A stretch of 64,000 bases of DNA from CAYRGG01 sp964423745 (GTDB lineage: Bacteria > Pseudomonadota > Gammaproteobacteria > Competibacterales > Competibacteraceae): NCBI GenBank assembly GCA_964423745.1, contig CAYRGG010000014.1, forward strand, positions 1 to 64,000. Reading direction: 5' to 3'. The notes below the pieces were generated by a model that did no database searches, was not told where the DNA came from, and saw only the letters and a program-made list of their open reading frames with translations. Of the stretch, positions 26,054-35,750 are shown in pieces. Each line of letters opens with the position of its first letter. The first letter of the stretch is position 1. The position numbers were made by a program, and so were the translations under genes.

Positions 26054-26247
26054 CATAAAATAGTTTGATTATCTATATAATGAATAGCTAGTTCCAATGG
26101 TGCGAATAATAGTATTTTTTACCAAAAATTAAGATTTAACACATTGATTTTCATTGACATTTCTTGTATAAAAATATTTTATATAAACGGCACAATAATT
26201 GTTAAAATCGAAATTGTTTTTCTTTAATAACAATAGAAACCAATAAG

Positions 26248-28146
26248 ATGATTCAAAATTTTAAATTATTAAAATTAAAAATTTTATCGAGCATTATAAT
26301 ATTTTTGATAATTCTAGCGCCTAAAATGATGTATGCCAATGAAACCGTTGGCTTGGTCAGTCCAGACCAAAATCAATTTTATCTAAAAAGCACTAATGAA
26401 GCTGGAGGTGCTGAGCTTACCTTTGTCTACGGACCCCCTGGGGCTAGGTGGTTGCCTGTGATGGGGGACTGGGACGGGGATGGGATCGATACGGTGGGTC
26501 TTTTTGACCCGCAAGCCAATCGTTTTCACCTACGTAATAGCAACAGTGCTGGAGGTGCCGAGTTTAGCTTTGTCTACGGACCGCCTGGGGCGGGCTGGTT
26601 GCCTGTGATGGGGGATTGGGATGGGGATGGGATCGATACGGTGGGTCTTTTTGACCCGCAAGCCAATCGTTTTCACCTACGTAATAGCAACAGTGCTGGA
26701 GGTGCTGAGTTTAGCTTTGTCTACGGACCGCCTGGGGCGGGCTGGTTGCCTGTTACTCATCAACTAACACCTAATAATGTCGCAGCTGGGGGTATTATTA
26801 TCGATAATGGAAATACGGGTTTTGATTCATTAGGTACAAATTGGACTACATCAGCAACTGAACCTGGTTTCTTTGGAGAAAATTATCAATTTGCACCGGC
26901 GGGAGACGGGTCTGATTCGGTAAGTTGGGCTTTTCAAATTAATTCACCAGGACAATACAAAATTTTTGCCCAATGGCCGACGCTTGTAAGCGGATCACCG
27001 GAAGCAACCTATTCTATAATCAATAACGACATTGCATTGGGAACGGTGCAAAAGGATCAAAGAATAGATGGCGGTCAGTTTATCGAACTTGGCGCTTTTG
27101 AATTAGAGGTAGGTACTTTAGAAGTGGTTTTGCAAAGTTCGCCCTCAGGTGCGGTTGCAGCCGATGCGGTTTTTGTAGGAAAAGGGGGGCTCATCCAAAT
27201 TGTAAACCCAGTGGAAAATGATTTGGAGACTAATCCTAGTCCCTCACTGAAAGCTGTGGCGATCAATTTCCCTGCCGGTTGGGGGGTCGAATTCGTCGTT
27301 AAGGATTTTGTTACCGGCAGTGTGGTACAAACTGTATCCGACTTTGATGCTCCTTTCGAACAGATGGCATCTAATTTACCACTAGCAAAATATATTGCTG
27401 AAGCCCATATGGTAAATCAGTTTGGGATTCGTCAACAGGCTTCTGACCAAAGCCAATTCGGGATTGGTGATTACTATGTGGGTATCGGTGACAGCATTAC
27501 TTATGGCACAGGTGACGATATCGCCACGGATAATATGTCAAACGATGGTCGAAATAACAGCGCGGGTGGCGGATATACACCTATCTTAAATAATCTTTTG
27601 ACAGCTGCGAAAGGGTATCCCCATACAGTTTTCAATGAAGGCGTACCCGGTGATAAATCACTTGATGGCGTAAATGCCATCGATGCTGTTTTAGAAAAAC
27701 ATCCAAATGCCAAATTCTTTCTAGTGCAGTATGGGACCAACGATTCGCACAATTTGCGTGTGCCAAGCGGTGCAGGTCTGAGTCCTGATAATTCTGGATA
27801 CGCAGGAACGTTCAAAGATAATATGCAACAGATTCTTGATGCTATCATTGCATCGGGTAAAACCCCTATCTTAGCAAAACTGCCAATCACCTTCGGTTCT
27901 AGCAGTCGATCAGAGCCCTTTTCAGATCCTGATAGCGCAGAAAGAAACCTGTTGATTCAGGAATATAATCAGGTTATTGGAGAATTGATCAGTGCTAACG
28001 GTCTCCCCACCACGACGCCTGACTTTTATAGTTACTTTAGAGCAAATCCTAGTTTGATGGCTGATAACCTGCATCCTGATGGTTTAGGTTATCAGGGTAT
28101 GGCTGAATTATGGTCCAATACCCTGACTGGGGGTGGGGGGCCATAA
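26248..28146 (+). CDS. Secreted SGNH/GDSL hydrolase with FG-GAP-like repeats
   Basis: The 632-residue protein has a signal peptide (cleavage near MYA, about 30). Three repeats of about 49 residues follow (core GDWDGDGIDTVGLFDPQANRF), with Ca-loop-like DWDGDGID. Next comes a golvesin C-terminal-like beta domain (about 180-310), and then an SGNH hydrolase with GDSITYG, the asparagine in YGTNDSHN and the His in DNLHPDGLGY. It is likely an extracellular esterase acting on glycans or lipids. The last two repeats are nearly identical at the DNA level. A small secreted protein follows after 3 bp. Confidence 0.88.
   Translation: MIQNFKLLKLKILSSIIIFLIILAPKMMYANETVGLVSPDQNQFYLKSTNEAGGAELTFVYGPPGARWLPVMGDWDGDGIDTVGLFDPQANRFHLRNSNSAGGAEFSFVYGPPGAGWLPVMGDWDGDGIDTVGLFDPQANRFHLRNSNSAGGAEFSFVYGPPGAGWLPVTHQLTPNNVAAGGIIIDNGNTGFDSLGTNWTTSATEPGFFGENYQFAPAGDGSDSVSWAFQINSPGQYKIFAQWPTLVSGSPEATYSIINNDIALGTVQKDQRIDGGQFIELGAFELEVGTLEVVLQSSPSGAVAADAVFVGKGGLIQIVNPVENDLETNPSPSLKAVAINFPAGWGVEFVVKDFVTGSVVQTVSDFDAPFEQMASNLPLAKYIAEAHMVNQFGIRQQASDQSQFGIGDYYVGIGDSITYGTGDDIATDNMSNDGRNNSAGGGYTPILNNLLTAAKGYPHTVFNEGVPGDKSLDGVNAIDAVLEKHPNAKFFLVQYGTNDSHNLRVPSGAGLSPDNSGYAGTFKDNMQQILDAIIASGKTPILAKLPITFGSSSRSEPFSDPDSAERNLLIQEYNQVIGELISANGLPTTTPDFYSYFRANPSLMADNLHPDGLGYQGMAELWSNTLTGGGGP
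26461..26754 (+). repeat. Two nearly identical 147-bp tandem repeats
   Basis: Copies at 26461-26607 and 26608-26754 differ at four positions by eye, each encoding 49 residues of the beta-propeller-like repeat. A more diverged unit lies just before. The near-identity shows recent duplication or gene conversion and makes copy number prone to change. Confidence 0.9.
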
Positions 28147-28149
28147 AAT

Positions 28150-28560
28150 ATGGGAATTAACACTATGAAAACTATTATTTTGCGCATTACGTTGTGTTTA
28201 TGTTTGCTAGGCTCTTTTGCTAATGCCGGTGCTTTAGAACCCACTCAAACGGTAGTTTTTTATTTTGATGCCCTCAAAAGCGGTAATATTGAGGGCATCA
28301 AAAGTTCCATAGCGGGTGAATTTTATAAGGAACAAAAAGTTCTTTTGGAAGAAAATGCTCAGTACCCTGCTTTTTTGCAAAAAAATTACGCCAATGCGTC
28401 GTTTCGCTTAGAAAATACTTATCAACCTAGCCCTGATCGCGCCGTTGTGAACGTAACTATTTATTTTGCGGATGGTAATCAAAGTCCCACTGTTTTTCAT
28501 CTTAAACGTGCGTCAGCAGATTATACTTGGAGAATTGTCAAGGAAGTCACCAGTTTTTAA
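28150..28560 (+). CDS. Small secreted protein, NTF2/DUF4878-like
   Basis: The 136-residue protein starts at ATG 28150 or 28165; the second gives a cleaner signal peptide. The mature part, beginning TQTVVFYFDALKSGNIEGIK, follows the cone-shaped NTF2-like pattern of DUF4878 proteins, with a later strand NVTIYFADGNQSPTVFHLKR. Function is unknown. It is 3 bp after the SGNH hydrolase gene, so they are cotranscribed. A perfect 15-bp inverted repeat lies within its coding sequence. Confidence 0.7.
   Translation: MGINTMKTIILRITLCLCLLGSFANAGALEPTQTVVFYFDALKSGNIEGIKSSIAGEFYKEQKVLLEENAQYPAFLQKNYANASFRLENTYQPSPDRAVVNVTIYFADGNQSPTVFHLKRASADYTWRIVKEVTSF
28263..28303. repeat. Perfect 15-bp inverted repeat inside a gene
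   Basis: TTTTGATGCCCTCAA (28263-28277) is matched by its exact reverse complement at 28289-28303, with an 11-base loop. It lies in the first third of the small secreted protein gene, where so long a perfect palindrome is unexpected by chance. Confidence 0.85.
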
Positions 28561-28563
28561 GCA

Positions 28564-29358
28564 TTACACAGCAACGGACGCCTTAATATGGGGATGTGCT
28601 TGGTAATTTAAGATAGCGAAATCTTCATACTGGTAGTCAAATAGTGACGGTGGTGTGCGTTTAATAACAAGCTGCGGTAATGGATAAGGCTCTCGGGTCA
28701 ATTGTAAACGTGCTTGTTCTAAATGATTCAAATAACAATGGGTATCACCACCGACCCAAATCAATTCTCCCACTTCAAGACCCGACTGGTGGGCCACCAT
28801 ATGGGTTAGCAACGCATAACTGGCAATATTAAAGGGCACCCCTAAAAAAACATCGCAGCTTCGTTGATAAACTTGGCAAGATAACGTCCCATGAACAATG
28901 TTAAATTGAAATAAAACATGACAGGGCACTAAAGCCATTTTATCTAAATCAGCCACATTCCATGCTGATACCAGGAGACGACGCGACGACGGATTATGTT
29001 GGATCTGTTCCAGGATGCCATTAATCTGATCTATATGCCGATTATCAGGGGTCGGCCATGATCGCCATTGATACCCATAAATGGGTCCTAGTTCTCCATT
29101 GGCATCGGCCCATTCGTTCCAAATGGATACCCCGTTATCCGTCAAATAGCGGATATTTGTCTCTCCACGAAGAAACCATAACAGCTCATGAATAATTGAC
29201 TTTATATGCAGTTTCTTGGTGGTGAGTAGAGGAAAGCCTTCGGCTAGATTGATACGCATTTGATAGCCGAATAGGGATAGGGTACCGATACCTGTTCGGT
29301 CTTTTTTCTCAATGCCCTTGTCGAGCACTTGTTGCAATAATTCTAAGTACTGGCGCAT
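28564..29358 (-). CDS. thyA: Thymidylate synthase ThyA
   Basis: ThyA makes dTMP from dUMP with methylene-tetrahydrofolate. The 264-residue length equals E. coli ThyA. The nucleophile cysteine is in LVPCHVLFQF near residue 146; RRLLVSAWNVADLDKMAL, SCDVFLGVPFNIASYALLTH and the C-terminal HPHIKASVAV are all family blocks. It is directly after lgt (1-bp gap), the common lgt-thyA order. It faces the small secreted protein with a 3-bp gap. Confidence 0.97.
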   Translation of the reverse strand: MRQYLELLQQVLDKGIEKKDRTGIGTLSLFGYQMRINLAEGFPLLTTKKLHIKSIIHELLWFLRGETNIRYLTDNGVSIWNEWADANGELGPIYGYQWRSWPTPDNRHIDQINGILEQIQHNPSSRRLLVSAWNVADLDKMALVPCHVLFQFNIVHGTLSCQVYQRSCDVFLGVPFNIASYALLTHMVAHQSGLEVGELIWVGGDTHCYLNHLEQARLQLTREPYPLPQLVIKRTPPSLFDYQYEDFAILNYQAHPHIKASVAV

Positions 29359-29359
29359 C

Positions 29360-30151
29360 TTATTGTTTTTCCCACCGGTAGGCCAAAGTAAACAAAACTA
29401 TTCCCACGATGATCATGGGAATACTCAACAACTGGCCCATGGTTACCCAGCTAAAGGCGATAAAACCAAGATGGGTATCTGGTTCACGAGCAAACTCTAT
29501 AATGAAGCGAAATACACCATAACCTATCAGAAATAATCCTGAGACTGCCATGGGTGGACGAGGTTTGGAAGAGTAAATCCAGAGTACCAAAAATAGCACT
29601 AAACCCTCCAAAATAGCCTCGTAGAGCTGGGAAGGATGGCGGGGCAAGTTTCCCGCCGCAGGATGGTGAAATACCATAGCCCAAGGTAGATCGCTGACCC
29701 GACCCCAAAGCTCACCATTAATAAAATTACCGATGCGTCCAAAAAATAACCCAGGGGTTATGAGAGGCGCAATAAAATCAGTCACTTCAAAAAATCCCTT
29801 ATGATGTTTACGGGCGAAAAAAACCATCGCTAATATTACGCCCAAGAGTCCACCGTGAAACGACATACCCCCTTCCCAGACTTTAAATAGCATGCCTGGA
29901 TTGCCTAAAAAAACATCGAATTTATAAAACAGCACGTAGCCAATGCGTCCGCCAAAAATAACCCCTAAGGCAATATAAAAAAGCAGATCATCCACTTGTT
30001 CGCGTTGCCAAGGAGCGCCGGGTTGAGCAGCTCGATAGCGCCCCAAAGCCCATCCAGCGATAAAGCCAAACAAATACATAAGGCCATACCAGCGTATATG
30101 GAGAGGTCCGAGGCTAAAAGCAATAGGATCAAAATCAGGATGGATAAGCAT
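29360..30151 (-). CDS. lgt: Prolipoprotein diacylglyceryl transferase Lgt
   Basis: Lgt puts the diacylglyceryl group on the lipobox cysteine of lipoproteins. The 263-residue inner-membrane protein has seven predicted spans and the signature GRIGNFINGELWGR near 137-150, with IRWYGLMYLFGF near the N-terminus and GGRIGYVLFY. It is upstream of thyA as in many Gammaproteobacteria. Upstream lies an rlmI remnant. Confidence 0.97.
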   Translation of the reverse strand: MLIHPDFDPIAFSLGPLHIRWYGLMYLFGFIAGWALGRYRAAQPGAPWQREQVDDLLFYIALGVIFGGRIGYVLFYKFDVFLGNPGMLFKVWEGGMSFHGGLLGVILAMVFFARKHHKGFFEVTDFIAPLITPGLFFGRIGNFINGELWGRVSDLPWAMVFHHPAAGNLPRHPSQLYEAILEGLVLFLVLWIYSSKPRPPMAVSGLFLIGYGVFRFIIEFAREPDTHLGFIAFSWVTMGQLLSIPMIIVGIVLFTLAYRWEKQ

Positions 30152-30173
30152 GAATCAGCACTGAGGACGTTTC

Positions 30174-30452
30174 TTATAATGGGTATACCCGTGCAACCAA
30201 GGCTTTTAGGTACTGGGTTTCTGGAATGGCTGGATGGACAGGATGATCGGGTCCCTGTCGACCTTGCTCAAGGATTTGTAGCGATCGATTGAGACGATAG
30301 ACCGTTTGGGATAATAACTGCTTAAGGGTTTCTTGACTCAACAACTGTGAGCAGGAACAAGAAATCAGTATGCCGTCTTTCTCTAAAACATGCATGGTCA
30401 TTTCGTTGAGCTTACGATAACCTTGAATAACTGCCTTTAAATCTTTTTTACT
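30174..30452 (-). pseudogene. rlmI: RlmI C-terminal fragment (23S rRNA methyltransferase relic)
   Basis: The reading frame ends with the C-terminal part of an RlmI/YccW-type rRNA cytosine methyltransferase: KKDLKAVIQGYRKLNE, then ILISCSCS, then QILEQGRQGPDHPVHPAIPE and YLKALVARVYPL. An in-frame TAA at 30453-30455 lies just before the homology begins, so about 300 N-terminal residues, including the PUA domain and most of the SAM-binding fold, are gone. An ATG at 30401 could give a 75-residue product, but it would not be an enzyme. Confidence 0.75.
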
Positions 30453-30574
30453 TTAATATAGTTTGGCAAAAATAAAAAAGCCTTGTTAAAAAATGCGCTA
30501 TCTTGTATTCATTATTTCAGCGAGCTAAGGAATCGGCATAATGTATTCCTTTTTTCTTTTTGGATCAAAATAAC

Positions 30575-33082
30575 ATGTCTAAAAATGTATTGCCTGACAG
30601 CAATCCTAATACTTGGTTGACAGAATTACCGGCGTTGGGCATGGATACTGTCAGTATTGCTACGGATTTTCGGCGTTATTTTAATCATACGCTGGGTCGG
30701 GATAAGTACTGTCAATCCACCCGCTATCCCTATGCAGCCCTCGCCCTTACCTTGCGTGATCGGCTTATCGAGCGGTGGAGAAAAACCCACCACGCTTATG
30801 AACAGCAACATTGTAAACGAGTTTATTATCTTTCCCTGGAATTTTTGATCGGTCGTGCGCTTAGTAACGCGATGCTCAATCTAGGTATAGATGATGAAGT
30901 CAATCGGGCGGTGCGGTATTTGGGTTTGGCATTAGAAGAAATTGCCGAGAGTGAGCACGATGCAGGGCTTGGCAATGGTGGTTTGGGCCGCTTGGCCGCT
31001 TGTTTTTTAGACAGTTGCGCCACCTTGCAGTTACCTGTCATGGGTTATGGAATTCGCTATGAATACGGCATGTTCCGGCAAGACATTATCAATGGCCAAC
31101 AGATAGAAGAACCCGACCACTGGTTACGGGATGGTAATCCCTGGGAACTTGAGCGGCCTGAGTACACCCGACGCATTCACTTTTGCGGTCATGGTGAGTT
31201 CTACAATAACCCCAGGGGGGAATTGCGCGTTCGTTGGGTGGAAACTCAAGATGTGTTAGCCGTGCCCTATGATGTGCCTATACCCGGTTATCAGAATGGT
31301 ACGGTGAATACCCTGCGCTTATGGAAAGCCGTGGCCACGGATGCTTTCAATTTGGGCGAATTCAATGCGGGTAGTTATCCGGAATCGGTGGCTGCCAAGA
31401 ATGCTGCCGAGCACATCACCATGGTATTGTATCCTAACGATGCCAGCGAAAACGGTAAAGTGCTACGTTTACGTCAACAGTATTTTTTGGCATCAGCTAG
31501 CCTCCAGGATGTGCTTGATTATTGGGTAAGTGAGCATGGCACGGATTTTAGTCAATTCCCTGAAAAAAATTGCTTTCAGCTCAACGATACCCATCCGGCC
31601 TGTGCTGTTCCCGAACTCATGCGTCTGCTTATGGATGTCTACGATCTGGGTTGGGAAGCTGCTTGGAATATTACCAGCCGCACTTTGGCCTATACTAACC
31701 ATACCTTGTTACCGGAGGCGCTTGAACGATGGCCTGTGCGGTTATTTGGTGAACTTTTGCCACGCTTACTCGATATTATTTATGAAATCAATGCCCGCTT
31801 TCTTGCTGAAGTAGCCCACCGATGGCCGGGTGACAATGATCGTCTGCGGCGCATGTCTATTATCGAGGAGGGTTCTGATCCGCAAATTCGTATGGCTTAT
31901 TTAGCTATTGTGGGTAGTTTTTCGGTCAATGGAGTTGCTGCGCTGCACTCTAATTTGCTCCAGCGGGGTTTGTTTCGTGATTTTTATAAACTTTGGCCCC
32001 GTAAATTTAATAACAAAACTAATGGGGTTACCCAACGACGCTGGCTAAAAAGCTGTAATCCAGGTTTAAGTCAACTCATTAATGAGACTATTGGTGACGA
32101 CTGGATCACAGATTTGCCCCAGCTAAAGCGACTGCTACCCTGTGTCAACGATGCTGAATTTTGTCGCCGCTGGCAGGCTATTAAACAGAAAAACAAAATC
32201 CGCCTTGCTCAGTTGGTGCAGTCGAAATGTGGCATGCGTATTAACACCAACGCCCTTTTTGATGTGCAAGTAAAACGTATCCATGAATACAAACGGCAGT
32301 TATTAAACATTCTTCATGTGATACATCTTTATGATCGTCTCAAGCGCGGCGCGATTGCAACTTGGACACCCCGTTGCGTATTAATCGGTGGAAAAGCGGC
32401 GCCAGGCTATGCTGTGGCAAAAACTATTATTAAATTGATTTGCAACGTTGCGCAAACCGTTAACAGCGATACTGAAGTGGGTGATCGATTGCAGGTGGTT
32501 TTCTTACCCAATTATGGGGTTTCAGCCATGGAAGTCATCTGTCCGGGTACCGATCTTTCTGAGCAAATCTCAACGGCGGGTAAAGAGGCTTCTGGAACCG
32601 GCAACATGAAATTTATGATGAATGGCGCCATCACCATCGGAACCTTAGACGGAGCTAATATTGAAATTCTAGAGGAAGTGGGCGACGAAAATTTTTTCCT
32701 ATTTGGTTTAAATGCCAAGGAAGTGGAAGCAAAACGCAAGGATTATTATCCTCGAGCTATCATCGAGTCTGATGCAGATATTGAACGCATCATACGGCTT
32801 TTGCAAAGTGGACATTTTAACCAATTTGAACCGGGCATTTTTGATTCCATCATCGAGTCGCTAATAAACCCCTTTGACCCTTGGCTTGTATTGGCCGATT
32901 TGCGCAGTTATATCGATGCGCAACAGCGGGTATCTGAGGCGTATCAGGATACCCAGCGGTGGACGCAAATGAGTATTCTTAATACAGCGTCCAGTGGTCG
33001 ATTTTCTTCGGATCGTACCATCGCCGATTATAATCAAGAGATTTGGAAACTAGAGCATGTGGCGGCATTACCAGTCAATTGA
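30575..33082 (+). CDS. glgP: Glycogen phosphorylase
   Basis: The enzyme releases glucose 1-phosphate from glycogen using PLP. The ATG at 30575 gives 835 residues, the usual length; a TTG 15 bases upstream is also in frame. Family blocks: YYLSLEFLIGRALSNAMLNL, GLGNGGLGRLAACFLDS, QLNDTHPACAVPELMR, and the PLP-lysine region EASGTGNMKFMMNGAITIGT followed by LDGANIEI. It is alone, with no other glycogen gene here. Its cofactor would come from the pdxST route. A (TTAG)8 repeat follows. Confidence 0.96.
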   Translation: MSKNVLPDSNPNTWLTELPALGMDTVSIATDFRRYFNHTLGRDKYCQSTRYPYAALALTLRDRLIERWRKTHHAYEQQHCKRVYYLSLEFLIGRALSNAMLNLGIDDEVNRAVRYLGLALEEIAESEHDAGLGNGGLGRLAACFLDSCATLQLPVMGYGIRYEYGMFRQDIINGQQIEEPDHWLRDGNPWELERPEYTRRIHFCGHGEFYNNPRGELRVRWVETQDVLAVPYDVPIPGYQNGTVNTLRLWKAVATDAFNLGEFNAGSYPESVAAKNAAEHITMVLYPNDASENGKVLRLRQQYFLASASLQDVLDYWVSEHGTDFSQFPEKNCFQLNDTHPACAVPELMRLLMDVYDLGWEAAWNITSRTLAYTNHTLLPEALERWPVRLFGELLPRLLDIIYEINARFLAEVAHRWPGDNDRLRRMSIIEEGSDPQIRMAYLAIVGSFSVNGVAALHSNLLQRGLFRDFYKLWPRKFNNKTNGVTQRRWLKSCNPGLSQLINETIGDDWITDLPQLKRLLPCVNDAEFCRRWQAIKQKNKIRLAQLVQSKCGMRINTNALFDVQVKRIHEYKRQLLNILHVIHLYDRLKRGAIATWTPRCVLIGGKAAPGYAVAKTIIKLICNVAQTVNSDTEVGDRLQVVFLPNYGVSAMEVICPGTDLSEQISTAGKEASGTGNMKFMMNGAITIGTLDGANIEILEEVGDENFFLFGLNAKEVEAKRKDYYPRAIIESDADIERIIRLLQSGHFNQFEPGIFDSIIESLINPFDPWLVLADLRSYIDAQQRVSEAYQDTQRWTQMSILNTASSGRFSSDRTIADYNQEIWKLEHVAALPVN

Positions 33083-33120
33083 TCCACAGCGGAAATTGTC
33101 GGTGTTCGCTGATCCATTGC

Positions 33121-33469
<349 letters not shown>

Positions 33470-33481
33470 ATATTTTTTTGT

Positions 33482-34066
33482 TTAAGATATCTGCTGAGCA
33501 ATAAGCATGGCTTCATTACGAAAACCCTGATGAATATTTCCAAGGCTTGTTTCCTCCCGGTATATGCGTACCTTGAGACCTGCAAAAAGTTTTAACAGCT
33601 CATTGTCTTCGAGTAAGAAATCAGGGTTACGAGGTCCGCCATTATTTATGCGAAGTTTGCTAAACGTTTGATAAAAAAGCAATCCATTGGGACGCAACGC
33701 AGCCTTAATGGCATCGGCAAGGGATCGCTCTAAAAAATGGCTGACTACAATGACATCAAAACGATTTATGGGGAAGGGTTGTGTTGTCACATCGCGTACC
33801 TCGGCATGAACAGTAGAACCCATCTGTTTTATAGTTTCTTTCAATCGAGTGATCGCTACCGAGGAAATATCCCAAGCCCAAGTTTCTAGACCTCGTTCAG
33901 CCAGCAGCAAAGCATTTGCCCCTAAACCGCAGGCGAGATCTAGGGCTTGCCCCGTTGCAGGTAATAAATAACCATAGTCAAGTAGCACTTGAGTGGGTTG
34001 TGGTAAGACGCTGTTTTCTTTATAGCGCTGGTTCCAGTGCTGGGCGATAGTGTTATGGTTTGTCAT
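33482..34066 (-). CDS. Class I SAM-dependent methyltransferase
   Basis: The 194-residue protein begins with HWNQRYKEN, a TehB/thiopurine-methyltransferase-like N-terminus, and has the SAM loop ALDLACGLGANALLLAERG near 39-57 and motif DVIVVSHFL. The substrate is unknown. It is between trkH and the TPR gene on the same strand. Confidence 0.8.
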   Translation of the reverse strand: MTNHNTIAQHWNQRYKENSVLPQPTQVLLDYGYLLPATGQALDLACGLGANALLLAERGLETWAWDISSVAITRLKETIKQMGSTVHAEVRDVTTQPFPINRFDVIVVSHFLERSLADAIKAALRPNGLLFYQTFSKLRINNGGPRNPDFLLEDNELLKLFAGLKVRIYREETSLGNIHQGFRNEAMLIAQQIS

Positions 34067-34094
34067 AGCCGATCACATGGAAAGATGCTAATGT

Positions 34095-35537
34095 TCAGCG
34101 TCGCCAAAAAGCCGGAGTAAGCAGTACCAGTAGGGTAAAAATCTCTAATCTACCTAATAACATAGCAAAGCATAAGACCCACTTTGCCGCATCGTTAAGC
34201 TGGGTAAAGGTAGCCCCCACATCACCAAGACCTGGCCCTAGGTTGTTGATACAAGCGGCAACGGCCGAGAACGCTGTAACTTGATCTAGACCAGTGGCCA
34301 TTAGCGCTAATAACATAAACGTGAAAGAGGCAATATAAAGCGCAAAAAATCCCCATACTGCATTGATGACTTTTTCTGACACTGCCTTATTGCCTAGTCT
34401 AACAGGTACTTGAGCGGTGGGATGGATAAGCCGGATGATCTCTCGTCTGCCTTGTTTATAAAGTAGTAAAAAACGGATCACTTTCATGCCGCCACCCGTA
34501 GAGCCAGCGCATCCTCCCACAAAGCTAGTAAATAACAATAAGACCGGTAAGAAACCCGGCCAGGCAAAGTATTCAGTGGTGGTAAAGCCGGTGGTTGTGG
34601 CAATGGAGACAACTTGAAAAAGCCCATGCGATAAGACCTCAGATCCTTCAAAGGTCTGGGTAAGTTGCAGATAAACGATGGTAATCAAAGCAACCAGGCT
34701 CATGGTGATAATATAGGCGCGGAACTCAGCATCTGACCAATAAATACCCGGGTTACGAGACCGTAAAGCTAAAAAGTGTAAGGCAAAATTAGCCCCCGAA
34801 ATAAGCATAAAGACCACAGCAATCATCATAATAGCTGGGTTATCAAAATAGCCAATGCTGGCGTCGTGGGTTGAGAATCCGCCGATGGCCACGGTGGAAA
34901 ACGCATGGGCAATGGCGTCGAACAAACTCATACCGGCTAGCCAGAAACAAAAACCACATAAAATAGTGAGCCCTAAATAGATGTACCACAGGGCTTTAGC
35001 AGTTTCAGTGATGCGCGGAGTGAGTTTAGTATCCTTGATAGGGCCTGGTGTCTCGGCTCGATAAAGCTGCATGCCGCCAATACCTAACATGGGCAAAATA
35101 GCCACTGCCAAAACGATGATTCCCATGCCTCCGAACCATTGAAGTTGTTGTCGATAATACAAAAGTGCATGAGGTAGATTATCTAATCCAACAATAACTG
35201 TGGCGCCTGTGGTGGTCAGTCCAGAGAGAGACTCAAACACCGCATCTGTGACAGACATGGAATGCCCTAAGTAAAAGGGTTGTGCGCCAAATAATCCAAG
35301 CACCGTCCAAAATAATGCCACCACTAGAAAACCGTCCCGTAAACGCATTTCTTTGCGGTAGTTCAATACCGGGAGACACACTAGAACCCCGCAAGTCAGG
35401 GTAACTAAAAGTGTTACAACAAATGTTTGTACACTGCCGTCACCATACCATAACCCCACCAAGATAGGTGGCACCATAGTAAAGCTGAATAGTGTCAATA
35501 AAATACCGATAAGACGTTGAGCTACATAGATATTCAC
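34095..35537 (-). CDS. trkH: Trk potassium transporter membrane subunit TrkH
   Basis: The 480-residue membrane protein forms the K+ channel-like core of the Trk system. It has four M1-P-M2 repeats whose filter glycines are visible in SGLTTTGATV, TVAIGGFSTHD, ATTTGFTTTEY and INNLGPGLGDVG. TrkA, the regulatory subunit, lies 182 bp upstream on the same strand. This ntrY-ntrX-trkA-trkH order is common in Gammaproteobacteria. Confidence 0.95.
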   Translation of the reverse strand: MNIYVAQRLIGILLTLFSFTMVPPILVGLWYGDGSVQTFVVTLLVTLTCGVLVCLPVLNYRKEMRLRDGFLVVALFWTVLGLFGAQPFYLGHSMSVTDAVFESLSGLTTTGATVIVGLDNLPHALLYYRQQLQWFGGMGIIVLAVAILPMLGIGGMQLYRAETPGPIKDTKLTPRITETAKALWYIYLGLTILCGFCFWLAGMSLFDAIAHAFSTVAIGGFSTHDASIGYFDNPAIMMIAVVFMLISGANFALHFLALRSRNPGIYWSDAEFRAYIITMSLVALITIVYLQLTQTFEGSEVLSHGLFQVVSIATTTGFTTTEYFAWPGFLPVLLLFTSFVGGCAGSTGGGMKVIRFLLLYKQGRREIIRLIHPTAQVPVRLGNKAVSEKVINAVWGFFALYIASFTFMLLALMATGLDQVTAFSAVAACINNLGPGLGDVGATFTQLNDAAKWVLCFAMLLGRLEIFTLLVLLTPAFWRR

Positions 35538-35678
35538 AAAGGTGTTTAGACTTTAAAATAAGTTTTTATGTAACCTAGACTGTTATGTGTAACATAATCG
35601 CTTATGAGCAAGCAGGAAAGTATTAAGTTAGCTATAAGTTACAAGTCATAAGCTATATTAATTACTGTATAGGCATAA

Positions 35679-35750
35679 AGACATTACAAAATGTCACGCT
35701 GACTTGAAACAATAAGACATTACAAAAACGTCACGCTGACTTGAAACAAT
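35679..35750. repeat. Tandem duplication of the trkA 3' end
   Basis: A 35-base copy at 35679-35713 repeats, with one indel or substitution pair, the 36 bases at 35715-35750, which form the last codons and stop of trkA. It looks like a small tandem duplication just after the gene. Confidence 0.9.

Noticed and set aside
26461..26754. CRISPR-like array
   Set aside because: The repeats are 147 bp, without spacers and fully in frame within a secreted protein.
27501..27890. 129-residue minus-strand frame
   Set aside because: It is a shadow of the SGNH hydrolase coding sequence.
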